64,000 nucleotides of DNA. Origin: Vibrio cidicii. GTDB lineage: Bacteria; Pseudomonadota; Gammaproteobacteria; Enterobacterales; Vibrionaceae. Positions 1-9,158 of this stretch are shown here, in pieces. Numbering within the stretch: the first letter of the stretch is position 1; each line of letters begins with the position of its first letter. The notes under the pieces are model-generated. The model made no database searches. It was not told the DNA's origin and saw only the letters and a program-made list of their open reading frames with translations. Both the position numbers and the translations under genes were made by a program. The stretch spans positions 1,240,001 to 1,304,000 of the forward strand of contig NZ_CP046804.1 of NCBI RefSeq assembly GCF_009763805.1, written 5' to 3'.

Positions 1-67
1 ACCACTAAAACCAACGCATAGTAAAAATGCCACGCGTGCCGAATCACTCTTGAACAATTTGTTATAA
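1..67 (-). repeat. attC, partial (cut by window edge)
   Basis: Right half only of an attC. The core GTTATAA at 61-67 matches TTATAAC at the far end of the GNAT cassette (near 528). Confidence 0.9.
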
Positions 68-496
68 GCGTGGTTTGAGCATGTGCACGAACTGTTCGTC
101 CTGCCCTGTAACCTCAAAGCCAAACCTTTTGTAAAGTTGCCCTACTCGGTTTCCTTGTAAGTAGCAAAGCTTTATCGGTAACGACTTTTGTTCAGCAAGC
201 TCAATGACAGCTTTTAATACTTGGCTACCAATTCCTTTACCCTGATGTTCTGGTAATAGGAAAAAGCGACCAAAGTACAGATGCTCAGAATGGCACTGCA
301 CCAAGTAACTGCCCACTGCGACTCCATCGACTTCGATGATGGTTGGCTTTTCTTCGACCCACTCATTGTGATGAATTTCTCTTTGAACACTTTCGTCCCA
401 ACCAAATACAGCTTTGATTGGTTCAAATTCTGCTGATTTCTTAAGTTCGAATAGGAACTCATAATCACTATTTTCAGCTTTACGGGTTTCGTACAC
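62..496 (-). CDS. GNAT family N-acetyltransferase
   Basis: Predicted cytoplasmic acyl-CoA N-acetyltransferase of 144 aa, a normal length for a single GNAT domain. The acetyl-CoA loop is visible near residues 83-91 as QGKGIGSQV, followed by a helix and a C-terminal LYKRFGFEV strand typical of the fold. The start is a GTG with GGAGAG five to six bases upstream. The stop lies at the first attC core box. It is one of seven GNAT cassettes in the window; the substrate cannot be told from sequence. Confidence 0.85.
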   Translation of the reverse strand: MYETRKAENSDYEFLFELKKSAEFEPIKAVFGWDESVQREIHHNEWVEEKPTIIEVDGVAVGSYLVQCHSEHLYFGRFFLLPEHQGKGIGSQVLKAVIELAEQKSLPIKLCYLQGNRVGQLYKRFGFEVTGQDEQFVHMLKPRL

Positions 497-527
497 CTAA
501 CTCTCCAAACCTACAACTACGGATAGC

Positions 528-654
528 TTATAACGCCGCGTTAAGGGGCGCAGGCACGCAATACAAAAGTGACCGCATCACACCTTAACCACTAAACTTA
601 CCGCAAACTGAAAATGCCACGCGTGCCAAGTCCCTCTTTAACGCTTTGTTAGGC
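528..654 (-). repeat. attC, subtype B
   Basis: 127 bp, core GTTAGGC. Serves the GFA cassette 655-1014; the cassette-end repeat extends to 11 bp (GTTAGGCAAAT / ATTTGCCTAAC). Confidence 0.95.
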
Positions 655-657
655 AAA

Positions 658-996
658 TTAGTACGATGCGCCATTGATATTTCTCACTGCAATACCTGAC
701 AATACTTCTGCTTCAGCCATTCGCATGTTTACGGCCAAGATTTTATCCAGACATTTGGCTGTAGTCACATAGTGAGTAATGCACCCACAAACTGAACACC
801 GATGAAATTCGACTTCTTTGTCACCCCAACAGTAGATATCTGTTGGTTTTGTCATAGTGACTTCGACTTGTTCCGGAGAAAAATACGCCCAAGAAGCAGC
901 ATAACGTCGACAAATTGAACAATTACACTCACCAACTTCTGTTGGAATTTCACTCAAAATAAGAGTTACATTTTCACAATGGCATGTCAGTTTCAT
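658..996 (-). CDS. GFA/CENP-V family zinc protein
   Basis: 112-aa protein of the GFA (glutathione-dependent formaldehyde-activating-like) fold. Cysteines fit zinc binding: CHC near residues 5-7, CNCSIC near 24-29, and CSVCGC followed by H near 65-72. The start chosen is MKLTCHCEN, because an upstream in-frame extension runs into the neighbouring attC and AAGGAGTTTGAG precedes this ATG. Many GFA proteins have no proven enzyme activity, so the substrate is unknown. Two relatives occur at 3255-3671 and 63120-63527. Confidence 0.82.
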   Translation of the reverse strand: MKLTCHCENVTLILSEIPTEVGECNCSICRRYAASWAYFSPEQVEVTMTKPTDIYCWGDKEVEFHRCSVCGCITHYVTTAKCLDKILAVNMRMAEAEVLSGIAVRNINGASY

Positions 997-1014
997 CTCA
1001 AACTCCTTGGATTT

Positions 1015-1140
1015 GCCTAACGCCCTGCTAAGGGGTGAGCAATGCACTGCAAAAGCTACCGCACACCACCTGAATCACGAAACCCACCGCATGCTGAAAA
1101 TGCCACGCATTGCGAATCCCGCTTAAGCAGTTTGTTAGCT
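1015..1140 (-). repeat. attC, subtype A
   Basis: 126 bp, core GTTAGCT. Serves orphan cassette 1141-1483. Confidence 0.95.
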
Positions 1141-1483
1141 TAAATTTCAGCCCCTTAAGATTTATCAAAGCTGAGATTAACCCGATTTGGGAAACCAACA
1201 AACCGCTTGAGTTTTGAAACCCGCATTGATTCAAACTTTGTGGCAGTTCACCTGCTTTGAAACCTGTAAATTTTGATGAACCATTTTCGGAAAACTCAAA
1301 GCGAAAGCAAAACTGCCAAAGCGACTTTGCGCCAAACTGGCTAACCTCGTGCAACCCCAAAACTCCATTGAGGCAACCGCTCAAAACTCGCATTGGCAAA
1401 CAATGTTGATTTGCCGAGAAACCTGAACGAATGGCCAAGGGAAGAAAGAAAAAACCGCAAACAACTGATTTTTTAATGTTTTA
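1141..1483 (-). other. Orphan cassette, family A copy 1
   Basis: No credible gene. The 343-bp body starts TTAAATTTCAG and ends TTTTAAGC on the plus strand. A minus-strand open frame starts in the body and runs on through attC 1015-1140, so I treat it as chance. Belongs to the TTTGCTTT-like subgroup (here CCTGCTTT). Confidence 0.85.
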
Positions 1484-1608
1484 AGCTAACGCCCTGCTAA
1501 GGGGTGAGCAATGCACTGCCAAAGCTACCGCACACCGCCTTAATTACAAAACTCACCGCATGCTAAAATGCCACGCATTGCGAATCCCGCTTAAGCAGTT
1601 TGTTAGCA
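1484..1608 (-). repeat. attC, subtype A
   Basis: 125 bp, core GTTAGCA. Serves the membrane-protein cassette 1609-2107; the end repeat is 11 bp (GTTAGCATTTT). Confidence 0.95.
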
Positions 1609-2064
1609 TTTTCTGGACAATTTATAAGCCTTATTAGCATTATAAAACTGCTTTGCTGATATATTTATGCATCGGACACTAAGACTAAATGCTGTAGTTC
1701 CGAATATAAATGCGCCAATTATTAATGGCTTATTAGTATTAACTTCCACAATTGTCGCACTTGAAGCGAGAACAAACATACCAATACCTAGGCTCGCAAA
1801 CCAAACTGATCTCACTCGAGAAAATAGCGCTTCAGCTCTATGTATTTGTCTCAGCTCTTCGCTAGCAACCAATTCACTAAGCAATAAGTTTTCACGTTGA
1901 TTGTTTTCTACTTTCCTTTTATTGAAGATGTAACTACATTTACGAAAAAACTTATCAAAAACGGATTTAATATGGGGCGATAGCAAATTGATAGCAAAAT
2001 TAGTAAACACTACTAACACCCAAAACTTCAAACTTGCCAACTCAGCCCAAATTTCGTTCACCAC
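1603..2064 (-). CDS. Hypothetical membrane protein, 3 TM segments
   Basis: 153 aa, not recognised. Hydrophobic stretches lie near residues 13-30, 90-107 and 112-130. Between the first and second is a basic, Glu/Arg-rich loop of about 55 residues, probably cytoplasmic. The start is the first of two adjacent GTG codons, with GGAGG about 10 bases upstream. The last codons and the stop fall in the attC core, a common arrangement in this array. Confidence 0.65.
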   Translation of the reverse strand: MVNEIWAELASLKFWVLVVFTNFAINLLSPHIKSVFDKFFRKCSYIFNKRKVENNQRENLLLSELVASEELRQIHRAEALFSRVRSVWFASLGIGMFVLASSATIVEVNTNKPLIIGAFIFGTTAFSLSVRCINISAKQFYNANKAYKLSRKC

Positions 2065-2107
2065 CCAAAGCCTCCATTCTCGATTAGTTTAACTCAAATT
2101 GAAAAAA

Positions 2108-2236
2108 TGCTAACGCCGCATTAAGGTGTGAGCAACGCTACCACCTAACCTAAACCATGCCACCGTAAACACAAAACCCAACGATAGAATGAAAAATGCC
2201 AAGCGTTGGGAATCACTCTTAAATGCTTTGTTATGA
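2108..2236 (-). repeat. attC, subtype G
   Basis: 129 bp, core GTTATGA. Serves cassette 2237-3133; end repeat 12 bp (GTTATGAAACTT). Confidence 0.93.
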
Positions 2237-3088
2237 AACTTTGTCAAAGTTGTATCGGCGAAGCACAACGTAATCCAAACTACCACACCAAATTACTGGT
2301 TTTCCTGTTGTTGCATAGTAGCAATCACCAATGATAAGCGCATGACAACCCTCTAATTGGTCTAACGACTTATCTACCTTAAAGTAAGCTTGGAACTCTT
2401 CTGTGATATCAGGATTGATTGAAACACTTAAGCCATCGGTGCGATTACCTGCGTTTAACCAAAGCCTACCATCTGCAGTAAAGCCAGCGTCACTGATAAA
2501 GCCCCAATAAACTCGACTTAGCCCGTTGTACCCTTCGTGGACATCTTTAAAGTTTACAAATAACTCGTTCGCTTTTTCTGGTAAACCCTGAATGGGAGCA
2601 TTAGGTATTGTTACTTTAGAATCAGATGTATAGAGCTTGTCGGAACGAACTAGCTTATATAATGTGTTTTTAAGCGTTAGATGTGCAGGGTAATCTTTAC
2701 CACCACCATTTTTAACCTCTTTTCCTGATCTTCGCTCTCCCACAGGAGTGTCCGGTTTCGGTGCTGGGGTTTGAACATCCACTTCATAGTTTTTATCTAA
2801 GCCAAGATCCAAAACTATGCCTGAGTCTGGATTAGCCGCAGGCTGTCCATCGCCTCCATCGCCATCATCAACGACTTCATAATTTGTCGCATATGTGCAA
2901 TCTTCAGAATGATGGGCACAGAAATGGGGAACTTTGTTCCCATAACTAGATTTTCTAAACCAAGCATCGCCTTTACAAGAAGTACATTGCAGATTTCGGC
3001 GCATAGTTACTATAGCTTTTTCACCTAACGCCCAAAATTCATCTGCGTACCATTCTTTTCCATCAATAGTACAAAAAGCAATATCCAT
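2231..3088 (-). CDS. Hypothetical protein with N-terminal Cys/His cluster
   Basis: 285 aa. Residues 35-64 hold CTSC, a short basic loop, then FCAHHSEDC. This resembles the zinc-binding front of CoiA-like proteins, but the rest shows no nuclease motif I can identify. Residues 74-130 are Gly/Asp/Pro/Lys-rich and look like a disordered linker. The C-terminal 150 residues appear to form a globular domain. GAGGTAATAAC precedes the ATG. Function unknown; one of the longest cassette genes here. Confidence 0.6.
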   Translation of the reverse strand: MDIAFCTIDGKEWYADEFWALGEKAIVTMRRNLQCTSCKGDAWFRKSSYGNKVPHFCAHHSEDCTYATNYEVVDDGDGGDGQPAANPDSGIVLDLGLDKNYEVDVQTPAPKPDTPVGERRSGKEVKNGGGKDYPAHLTLKNTLYKLVRSDKLYTSDSKVTIPNAPIQGLPEKANELFVNFKDVHEGYNGLSRVYWGFISDAGFTADGRLWLNAGNRTDGLSVSINPDITEEFQAYFKVDKSLDQLEGCHALIIGDCYYATTGKPVIWCGSLDYVVLRRYNFDKVS

Positions 3089-3133
3089 TGTTATTACCTC
3101 TTAATTATTTTCGACCTAGCCAAATTGGAAGTT

Positions 3134-3260
3134 TCATAACGCCGCGTTAAGGGGCGCCAGCACGCAATACAAACGTGACCGCATGACAACTTAACCACTA
3201 AACCCAACGCAAACTGAAAATGCCACGCGTGCCAAGTCCCTCTTTAACGCTTTGTTAGCT
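3134..3260 (-). repeat. attC, subtype B
   Basis: 127 bp, core GTTAGCT. Serves the GFA cassette 3261-3708; end repeat 10 bp (GTTAGCTGTT). Confidence 0.95.
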
Positions 3261-3671
3261 GTTTTCAGCTTCAAAATGAGCAAACACTTCAGCACCAGTC
3301 ATATTCTGAGTTTCGTTTTTGAAATCATAGTATTCGGGCTTCTCATCAACAAATATTTGATGAGTAAACTGAAAATTGTCATCACCTTGAAGCAAGCCAA
3401 CTGGCAGGTGATACTGATTTGCAGGCTTAAGGTAATAAAACAAATGTGTTCCACACTTATTGCAAAACCCTCTGTCTGCCCACTCTGAGGATGAGTATCT
3501 TGTGACACTTTCTTCACCTGCTATTTGTACTGAATCAGCACAATCGATGGCCAGCATTGGACCACCGCCCCAATTGCGACATATGCTACAGTGACATGCC
3601 GCCACCTCATTACTAGCATATTCAACTTCTAGTGCGACTGAGCCACATAAACATTTAGCATGACCTTTCAT
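3255..3671 (-). CDS. GFA/CENP-V family zinc protein
   Basis: 138 aa with the full GFA cysteine set: KCLCGSV near residues 6-12, CHCSICR near 26-32, and CNKCGTHLF near 70-78. GGAGGATTT precedes the ATG. Length is typical of a one-domain GFA protein. It is clearly diverged from the copies at 658-996 and 63120-63527, so these are separate captures and not duplicates within the array. Confidence 0.87.
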   Translation of the reverse strand: MKGHAKCLCGSVALEVEYASNEVAACHCSICRNWGGGPMLAIDCADSVQIAGEESVTRYSSSEWADRGFCNKCGTHLFYYLKPANQYHLPVGLLQGDDNFQFTHQIFVDEKPEYYDFKNETQNMTGAEVFAHFEAENS

Positions 3672-3708
3672 AAATCCTCCAATAATTTATAGGTAGGCAC
3701 TTTTTAAC

Positions 3709-3835
3709 AGCTAACGCCGCGTTAAGGGGCGCAGGCACGCAATACAAAAGTTGCCGCATAACACCTTAACCACTAAACAAACTGCAAACCGAAAATGCCA
3801 CGCGTGCCAAGTCCCTCTTTAACGCTTTGTTATGT
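3709..3835 (-). repeat. attC, subtype B
   Basis: 127 bp, core GTTATGT. Serves orphan cassette 3836-4176. Confidence 0.95.
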
Positions 3836-4176
3836 TTAAGCTTCAAGGGCTTACGTTATATCCAAACCAAGATTAACTCGACTTTGATTTTCAAACAAAA
3901 GCCAAGACCTAAAAAACAGAAACGACTCATAGATTTGACAAACAACTTCGAATTTCGACTGTTCAAGCCCAAAACGGAAGATCAAATTTCTGATTGAGCC
4001 AACCGCCCTAACCTCGCACTTGCCCGAAAATTGATTGAGGCAACGCTTTGAATTTCCAGCGCCAAAGAACAAGTGTCCGGAAAACAGCGCCAAATGAAGC
4101 CACTTTGCCGACGAGCACAAAATCAACAAGCCGAGGGAGCAAAGAAAAGATGCAACCAACTGATTTACGTGATTAA
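3836..4176 (-). other. Orphan cassette, family B copy 1
   Basis: No credible gene. A minus-strand open frame of 109 codons covers almost the whole body, but the frame is broken in other family members, so coding is doubtful. Ends repeat as GTTATGTTTAA / TTAAACATAAC. Confidence 0.8.
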
Positions 4177-4302
4177 ACATAACGCCCTGCTAAGGGGTGA
4201 GCAATGCACTGCAAAAGCTACCGCACACCGCCTTAATCACAAAACTCACCGCATGCCAAAAATGCCACGCATTGCGAATCCCTCTTAAGCAGTTTGTTAG
4301 CT
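4177..4302 (-). repeat. attC, subtype A
   Basis: 126 bp, core GTTAGCT. Serves orphan cassette 4303-4643. Confidence 0.95.
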
Positions 4303-4643
4303 TAAATTTCAGCATCTTAGATTGACCAAGCCTGAGATTAAACCGATTTGGAAAATCAACAAACCACTTAAGCTTTGAAACCCGAATTGACTCAAACTTT
4401 GTAGCCGTTCATTTGCTTTGAAACCAGTAAATTTTGAGAACTCATTTTCGGAAAACTCAAAGAGAAAGCAAAACTTCCAAAGCGACTTTGCAGCAAACTG
4501 ACTGACCTCGCGCAATCCCAAAGCTCAATTGAGGCAACAGCTCAAAACTCGCGTTGGCAAACAATGCTGATTTGCCGAGAAACCGGAACGAGCCGCCAAG
4601 GGAAGAAAAAACAGGCTGCAATCAATTGATTTTCATTGTTTTA
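4303..4643 (-). other. Orphan cassette, family A copy 2
   Basis: No credible gene. TTTGCTTT subgroup. Its minus-strand open frame (70 codons, ending LVNLRC) is shared at its C-terminal end by several copies but not at its start. Confidence 0.83.
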
Positions 4644-4770
4644 AGCTAACGCCGCGTTAAGGGGTGCAGGCACGCAATACAAAAGCTACCGCACAGCGAC
4701 TTAATCACCAAACCCAACGCAAACCGAAAATGCCACGCGTGCCAAATCCCACTTAAACGCTTTGTTATGC
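4644..4770 (-). repeat. attC, subtype B
   Basis: 127 bp, core GTTATGC. Serves orphan cassette 4771-5119. Confidence 0.95.
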
Positions 4771-5119
4771 TTAAGTTTCAATGGGTTACGTTTTAATAGA
4801 ACCAAGATTAACTCGACTTAGATTTACACACAAAGCCAAAACGTAGAAAACCGAAATGAATCATGGTTTTGAGAATCAGACTTGGAATTTTGGCAAAATC
4901 TAGTTTGAAGTTTGAAACCTAGAAATGGATTTCTGATTGAGCCAACCGCCCTAACCTCGCGCTTGCCCAAAAATTGATTGAGGCAACTCTCTGAATTTCC
5001 AGCGCCAAAGAATAGGTGTCCGAAAAACAGCGCTCAAAAAAGCCAACTTGCCGACAAACACTAAACTGAAAAGCCGAAGGAACGATGAAAACCATAACCC
5101 ACTGATTTTACTTGATTAA
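4771..5119 (-). other. Orphan cassette, family B copy 2
   Basis: No open frame of note. Ends are GTTATGCTTAA / TTAAGCATAAC: the T-to-C change relative to copy 1 is matched on the other end. Confidence 0.82.
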
Positions 5120-5246
5120 GCATAACGCCGCGTTAAGGGGTGAACAACGCGACCACCAAACCTAAACCATTGCGCTGTAAACACTAAAGCTGATTCAAAC
5201 CAAAACTGCCAAGCGTTGTGAATCCGCCTTAAACGCTTTGTTAGCG
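5120..5246 (-). repeat. attC, subtype G
   Basis: 127 bp, core GTTAGCG. Serves cassette 5247-5743. The end repeat has a one-base bulge (GTTAGC, then GCGCAT on both sides). Confidence 0.92.
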
Positions 5247-5413
5247 CGCATTTCCTGCGCACTGCAATCGCACAGCCTCAGACTACAATACAAATTGGGC
5301 ACCTCAAAAACCATAACTACAGGGAATAAATATAGATTTTTGTAGGGCGAACTACTGAAGCATTTTTATGAATCAACTCAAGAATCGATTGCTAAGAAAG
5401 CCAAAAATCGAAC

Positions 5414-5707
5414 CTACTTTCGTTTGGACAATAACTTACTAATTTCCCTGAATGCTTCGATGACTACATTCGGAATCGCACTCTCTGCATGAGAATCATT
5501 CATTTCTTCAGTTAAATGAGTAAAATTGGATTGGTACTTCTCTATCGCTTCATTGTCTGTGGATGCAAATATTACATCACCATCAACTTCTAAGCCCAAA
5601 TCTAACAGTTGACCTTTTTCTCGTAAAAAAGCATCTGAATCCATACGTAAAAACGTAAAGTTCTTCCTTTCTTGTCCGGGCTGACAAAAGAACTGATATT
5701 TTTTCAT
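5414..5707 (-). CDS. Hypothetical protein, 97 aa
   Basis: Not recognised. A short soluble protein with an acidic middle and a basic C-terminus ending KLLSKRK. GGAAA sits six bases before the ATG. About 165 bp of AT-rich sequence without a gene separates its stop from the attC, more than for most cassettes here. Confidence 0.6.
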   Translation of the reverse strand: MKKYQFFCQPGQERKNFTFLRMDSDAFLREKGQLLDLGLEVDGDVIFASTDNEAIEKYQSNFTHLTEEMNDSHAESAIPNVVIEAFREISKLLSKRK

Positions 5708-5743
5708 TTTATTTCCTTTCTATGACCAACATTCCTAATGCGC

Positions 5744-5870
5744 AGCTAACGCCCGGTTAAGGGGCAGCCAACGCCATAACCAAGCTTCCGCATAACACCG
5801 TAACCACAAAAAACCAACGCATGATAAAAATGCCACGCGTTGGCTGTCCCTCTTGAACCGTTTGTTATGT
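5744..5870 (-). repeat. attC, subtype D
   Basis: 127 bp, core GTTATGT. Serves orphan cassette 5871-6214; family B bodies usually carry subtype B sites. Confidence 0.94.
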
Positions 5871-6214
5871 TTAAGCTTCAATGACTTACGTTTTACCAAA
5901 ACCAAGATTAACTCGTTTTTGACTGACAAACAAAAGCCAAGACTTGAAAAACTGAAACGACTCATAGATTTGAAAATCAGACTTTGAATTTCGGCAATTC
6001 AAGCCCAAAAACCTGTGATCAAAATATTGATTGAGCCAGTCGAACCAACCTCGCGCTTACTCAAAAATCGATTGAGGCAATTCTCTGAATTTCCAGCACC
6101 AAAGAATAGATGTCCAGAAAGCAGCGCCAAACGAAGCCAACTTGCCGACAAACACAAAACTCACAAGCCAAGGGAACAAAGAGAAGATACAACCAACTGA
6201 TTTTGCGTGATTAA
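5871..6214 (-). other. Orphan cassette, family B copy 3
   Basis: No credible gene. Very similar to copy 4 at 12091-12432, and both use subtype D sites. Confidence 0.82.
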
Positions 6215-6340
6215 ACATAACGCCGCATTAAGGGGCAGCCAACGCTACTACCAACTTACCGTATAACACCGTAATCACAAAAACTAACGCATAATAAAAA
6301 TGCCACGCGTTGGCTGTCCCTCTTAAATGCTTTGTTAGGT
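6215..6340 (-). repeat. attC, subtype D
   Basis: 126 bp, core GTTAGGT. Serves cassette 6341-6822; end repeat 11 bp (GTTAGGTGTTT). Confidence 0.94.
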
Positions 6341-6344
6341 GTTT

Positions 6345-6809
6345 CTACACTTGCTTCATAGGTTTTATACACCAAAGTAATCCTTTTGGCGTAGAACGAC
6401 CAACTACTTTATCAAATGACACTTTTCCTGTTTTAGAGCAAATAGTTAGATCAATTTTACTTGCAACCCAGTTATTAAAAGGTGCTTCTGATAACGACAA
6501 ATTTATTATGGATTGCCTTTGTATACATACTTTTATGTTTCTTCGAGTGGTAGATGACCAAAACCAACCTTTCCCTCCGATTAAACAAGCCTCAAAGGAG
6601 TGTTCATCGGGTACCAACTTTCTTATTTTTCGGAGAATATTAGGCAAAGTTTTAACACTGCAAGGGTGATCAAAATGACAAAGAAAAGCGACTTTGTTCA
6701 GACTGTCCCAGCCATAAAACCCCGTACAAATCCAAATATTATTGGTTGATAATGATTCAGCATTTTTTGCTATTGAATATTGATGTTGTAAGACTTGAAC
6801 GTTATCCAT
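6345..6809 (-). CDS. Hypothetical protein, about 154 aa
   Basis: Soluble protein. The ATG at MDNVQVLQ is preferred over an upstream GTG because GGTGGAG lies just before it. The middle and C-terminal parts (FLCHFDHPCSV, then LIGGKGWFWS and RRNIKVCI) faintly recall the Cys-His deamidase fold of CheD: a conserved H and C after a hydrophobic strand, then a GG turn. I cannot confirm this. No other domain is seen, and no chemotaxis genes are nearby. Confidence 0.6.
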   Translation of the reverse strand: MDNVQVLQHQYSIAKNAESLSTNNIWICTGFYGWDSLNKVAFLCHFDHPCSVKTLPNILRKIRKLVPDEHSFEACLIGGKGWFWSSTTRRNIKVCIQRQSIINLSLSEAPFNNWVASKIDLTICSKTGKVSFDKVVGRSTPKGLLWCIKPMKQV

Positions 6810-6822
6810 AACTCCACCAAAC

Positions 6823-6948
6823 ACCTAACGCCCTGCTAAGGGGTGAGCAATGCACAGCCAAAGCCACCGCACACCGCCTTAATCACGAAACCCACCGCAT
6901 GCTAAAAATGCCACGCATTGCGAATCCCTCTTAAGCAGTTTGTTAGCT
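6823..6948 (-). repeat. attC, subtype A
   Basis: 126 bp, core GTTAGCT. Serves orphan cassette 6949-7289. Confidence 0.95.
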
Positions 6949-7289
6949 TAAATTTCAGCACCTTAGATTAACCAAAGCTGAGATTAACCCGATTTGAGAA
7001 ACCAACAAACCGCTTGAGTTTTAAAACTCGAATTGACTCAAACTTTGTGGCCGTTTATGTGCTTTGAAACCAGTAAATTTTGAGAGCTCATTTTCGGAAA
7101 ACTCAAAGCGAAAGCAAAACTTCCACAGCGACTTTGCGCCAAATTTGCTAACCTCGCGCAATCCCAAAGCTCAGTTGAGGCAACTGCTCAAAACTCGAAT
7201 TGACTAACAATGTGGATTTGCCGAGAAACCTAAACGAATTGCCGAAGGAAGAATAAAAAAGCAGCAAACAATTGATTTTTAATGTTTTA
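6949..7289 (-). other. Orphan cassette, family A copy 3
   Basis: No open frame. Carries TATGTGCTTTG at the subgroup-defining position. Confidence 0.84.
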
Positions 7290-7415
7290 AGCTAACGCCC
7301 TGCTAAGGGGTGAGCAATGCACTGCAAAAGCTACCGCACAATGCTTTAATCACAAAACTCACCGCATGCTAAAAATGCCACGCATTGCGAATCCCACTTA
7401 AGCAGTTTGTTAGCT
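7290..7415 (-). repeat. attC, subtype A
   Basis: 126 bp, core GTTAGCT. Serves orphan cassette 7416-7758. Confidence 0.95.
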
Positions 7416-7758
7416 TAAATTTCAGCATCTTAGATTTACTGAGCCCGAGATTAACCTGATTTGGGAAGCCGGCAAACTGCCTAAGCTTTAAAACCCGAAT
7501 TGATTCAAACTTTGTGGCCGTTCATTTGCTTTAAAAACCAGTAAATTCTGAAAACTAGTTTTCGCAAAACTCAAAGCGAAAGCGACACTTCCAAAGCGAC
7601 TTTGCACCAAACTTGCTAACATCGGTTAAGCCCAAAAACTCAATTGAGGCAGCAACTCAAAACTTGCGTTGGCAAACAATGCTGATTTGCCGAGAAACCT
7701 CACCGAATTGCCAAAGGAAGAAAAAATAGACTACAACCAGTTGATTTTATTTGCTTTA
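7416..7758 (-). other. Orphan cassette, family A copy 4
   Basis: No open frame. Shares the GGGAAGCCGGCAAACTGCC variant with copies 8, 10, 20 and 23. Confidence 0.84.
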
Positions 7759-7884
7759 AGCTAACGCCCGCTTAAGGGGCAGCCAACGCCACTACTGACT
7801 CTCCGCATAACACAGTAAACTCGAAAACCAACGCATAGTAAAAATGCCATGCGTTGGCTGTCCCTCTTGAAGCGTTTGTTATAG
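7759..7884 (-). repeat. attC, subtype D
   Basis: 126 bp, core GTTATAG. Serves the higBA-2 cassette; the core supplies the TAA stop of higA-2. End repeat GTTATAGCTC. Confidence 0.95.
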
Positions 7885-8193
7885 CTCGGCTATGTGTGAC
7901 AACGTTTCTGGATGACGCTGTACTAACTTTAAAAGAGTGACCGCTTGACCATTTGGCACGCTACGACCTTGCTCCCAGTTTTCTAATGTGCGCGAAGACG
8001 TATGAAGTAACCGCGCGAAAACTCCGCGGGACATATTAAACTGCTCGCGAATACTCACGATTTCATCCGGTGAGATGTTCAACTCTCCCACGTCATTCAC
8101 ATGATGTGTTTTCAGCGTAAGCTTACCTTCTGAATGCTGTTTAGCCTCAACAAGAGCTGAGCTTAACTCTGCAAATAAATCACGATTGCTCAT
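7879..8193 (-). CDS. higA-2: Antitoxin HigA-2, HTH (Xre-type)
   Basis: 104-aa antitoxin of the HigBA-2 module known from the V. cholerae superintegron; the sequence matches that family closely from memory. A flexible N-terminal half (about residues 1-36) binds and masks the toxin. The C-terminal half carries a helix-turn-helix (VSIREQFNMSRGVFARLLH, then TLENWEQGRSVP) that binds DNA. It overlaps higB-2 by 14 bp, so translation is probably coupled, with the toxin gene first. Its stop codon is the TAA of the attC core. Confidence 0.93.
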   Translation of the reverse strand: MSNRDLFAELSSALVEAKQHSEGKLTLKTHHVNDVGELNISPDEIVSIREQFNMSRGVFARLLHTSSRTLENWEQGRSVPNGQAVTLLKLVQRHPETLSHIAEL

Positions 8194-8512
8194 TGCGCCA
8201 AACCTCCATAAAAGCCATTAGTTGTTTCCTTTGATTTGCATTCAAATCGGACATTTCATTTTTGCCGTAAATGGTTAGCAAATAGAAACGCCTCTTTTCA
8301 TCGAGAAAGTAATAGATAATCCGTGAACCACCACGCTTTCCCTTACCTTTACTCGCAACTCGAATTTTTCGCAAACCGCCAGTACCTTGAATCACATCAC
8401 CCAGTTTGGGATTTAGCATTAGCTCTGCTTGAAAGAGCCTATACTCCTCATCACTGAGATACTCATCTCGGTACTTTTCAAAAATTGTTGATTCGACAAA
8501 TACACTTTTCAT
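8180..8512 (-). CDS. higB-2: Toxin HigB-2, RelE-type mRNA interferase
   Basis: 110-aa RelE-superfamily toxin that cuts mRNA at the ribosome. Starting at MKSVFVEST gives the family length; an upstream extension of 17 codons would cross the operator. The basic stretch SKGKGKRGGSR (about residues 50-60) and the IIYYFLDEKRRFYLLTIYGK strand pair are hallmarks of this subfamily. It is the first gene of the operon, in the usual higB-higA order. The module is on the cassette sense strand but has its own operator and promoter region. Confidence 0.93.
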   Translation of the reverse strand: MKSVFVESTIFEKYRDEYLSDEEYRLFQAELMLNPKLGDVIQGTGGLRKIRVASKGKGKRGGSRIIYYFLDEKRRFYLLTIYGKNEMSDLNANQRKQLMAFMEVWRNEQS

Positions 8513-8520
8513 ACAGGAAG

Positions 8521-8539
8521 TGTACGCACCAAGCGTACA
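8521..8539 (-). promoter_or_regulatory. Probable HigA-2 operator
   Basis: A perfect 7-bp inverted repeat, TGTACGC-(5)-GCGTACA, lies 8 bp upstream of the higB-2 start. Position and symmetry fit the autorepression site bound by the HigA HTH. Confidence 0.72.
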
Positions 8540-8566
8540 GATGGCAAGAACTAGTTCGGACAAGAG

Positions 8567-8692
8567 CTATAACGCCCTGCTAAGGGGTGAGCAATGCACT
8601 ACAAAAGCTACTGCACACCGCCTTAATCAAAAAACTCACCGCATGCTGAAAATGCCACGCATTGCGAATCCCACTTAAGCAGTTTGTTAGCT
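8567..8692 (-). repeat. attC, subtype A
   Basis: 126 bp, core GTTAGCT. Serves orphan cassette 8693-9033. Confidence 0.95.
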
Positions 8693-9033
8693 TAAATTTC
8701 AGCACCTTAGATTTACTGAGCCCGAGATTAACCTGATTTGGAAAACCAACAAACCACTTGAGTTTTGAAACCCGAATTGGCTCAAACTTTGTGACCTTTC
8801 ATACGATTTGAAAAACCGAAAATTTTGAGAAATCACTTTCAGAAAACTCAAAGCGAATGCAAAACTTCCAAAGCGACTTTGCGCCAAGCTTCCTAACCTC
8901 GTGCAATCCCAAAATTCAATTGAGGCAACAACCCAAAACTCGCTTTGACAACCAATGCTGATTTGCCGAAAACCTGAACGAATGGCCAAAGGAAGAAAGA
9001 AAAGACCACAACCAATTGATTTTAATTGTTTTA
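8693..9033 (-). other. Orphan cassette, family A copy 5
   Basis: No credible gene. GCGATTTG-type subgroup (here ATACGATTTG). It has a 96-codon minus-strand open frame whose first half is in a different frame from that of copy 2. Confidence 0.83.
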
Positions 9034-9158
9034 AGCTAACGCCCTGTTAAGTAGTGAGGCATGCACTACGAAAGCTTCCGCAACACTACGTAATCACTAA
9101 AACCAACGCAAACCAAAAATGCCACGCATGCCGAATCTGCTTGAACAGTTTGTTAGCT
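9034..9158 (-). repeat. attC, subtype C
   Basis: 125 bp, core GTTAGCT. Serves orphan cassette 9159-9500. Confidence 0.95.

Noticed and set aside
1028..1438. 136-codon minus-strand open frame
   Set aside because: It begins in the orphan body and runs through the adjacent attC. The frame is not kept in other family A copies.
3851..4180. 109-codon open frame in family B copy 1
   Set aside because: It spans the body, but other copies have stops or shifts in the same alignment, so coding is not supported.
6310..6669. Plus-strand frame of 119 codons
   Set aside because: Opposite-strand shadow of the 154-aa gene at 6345-6809.
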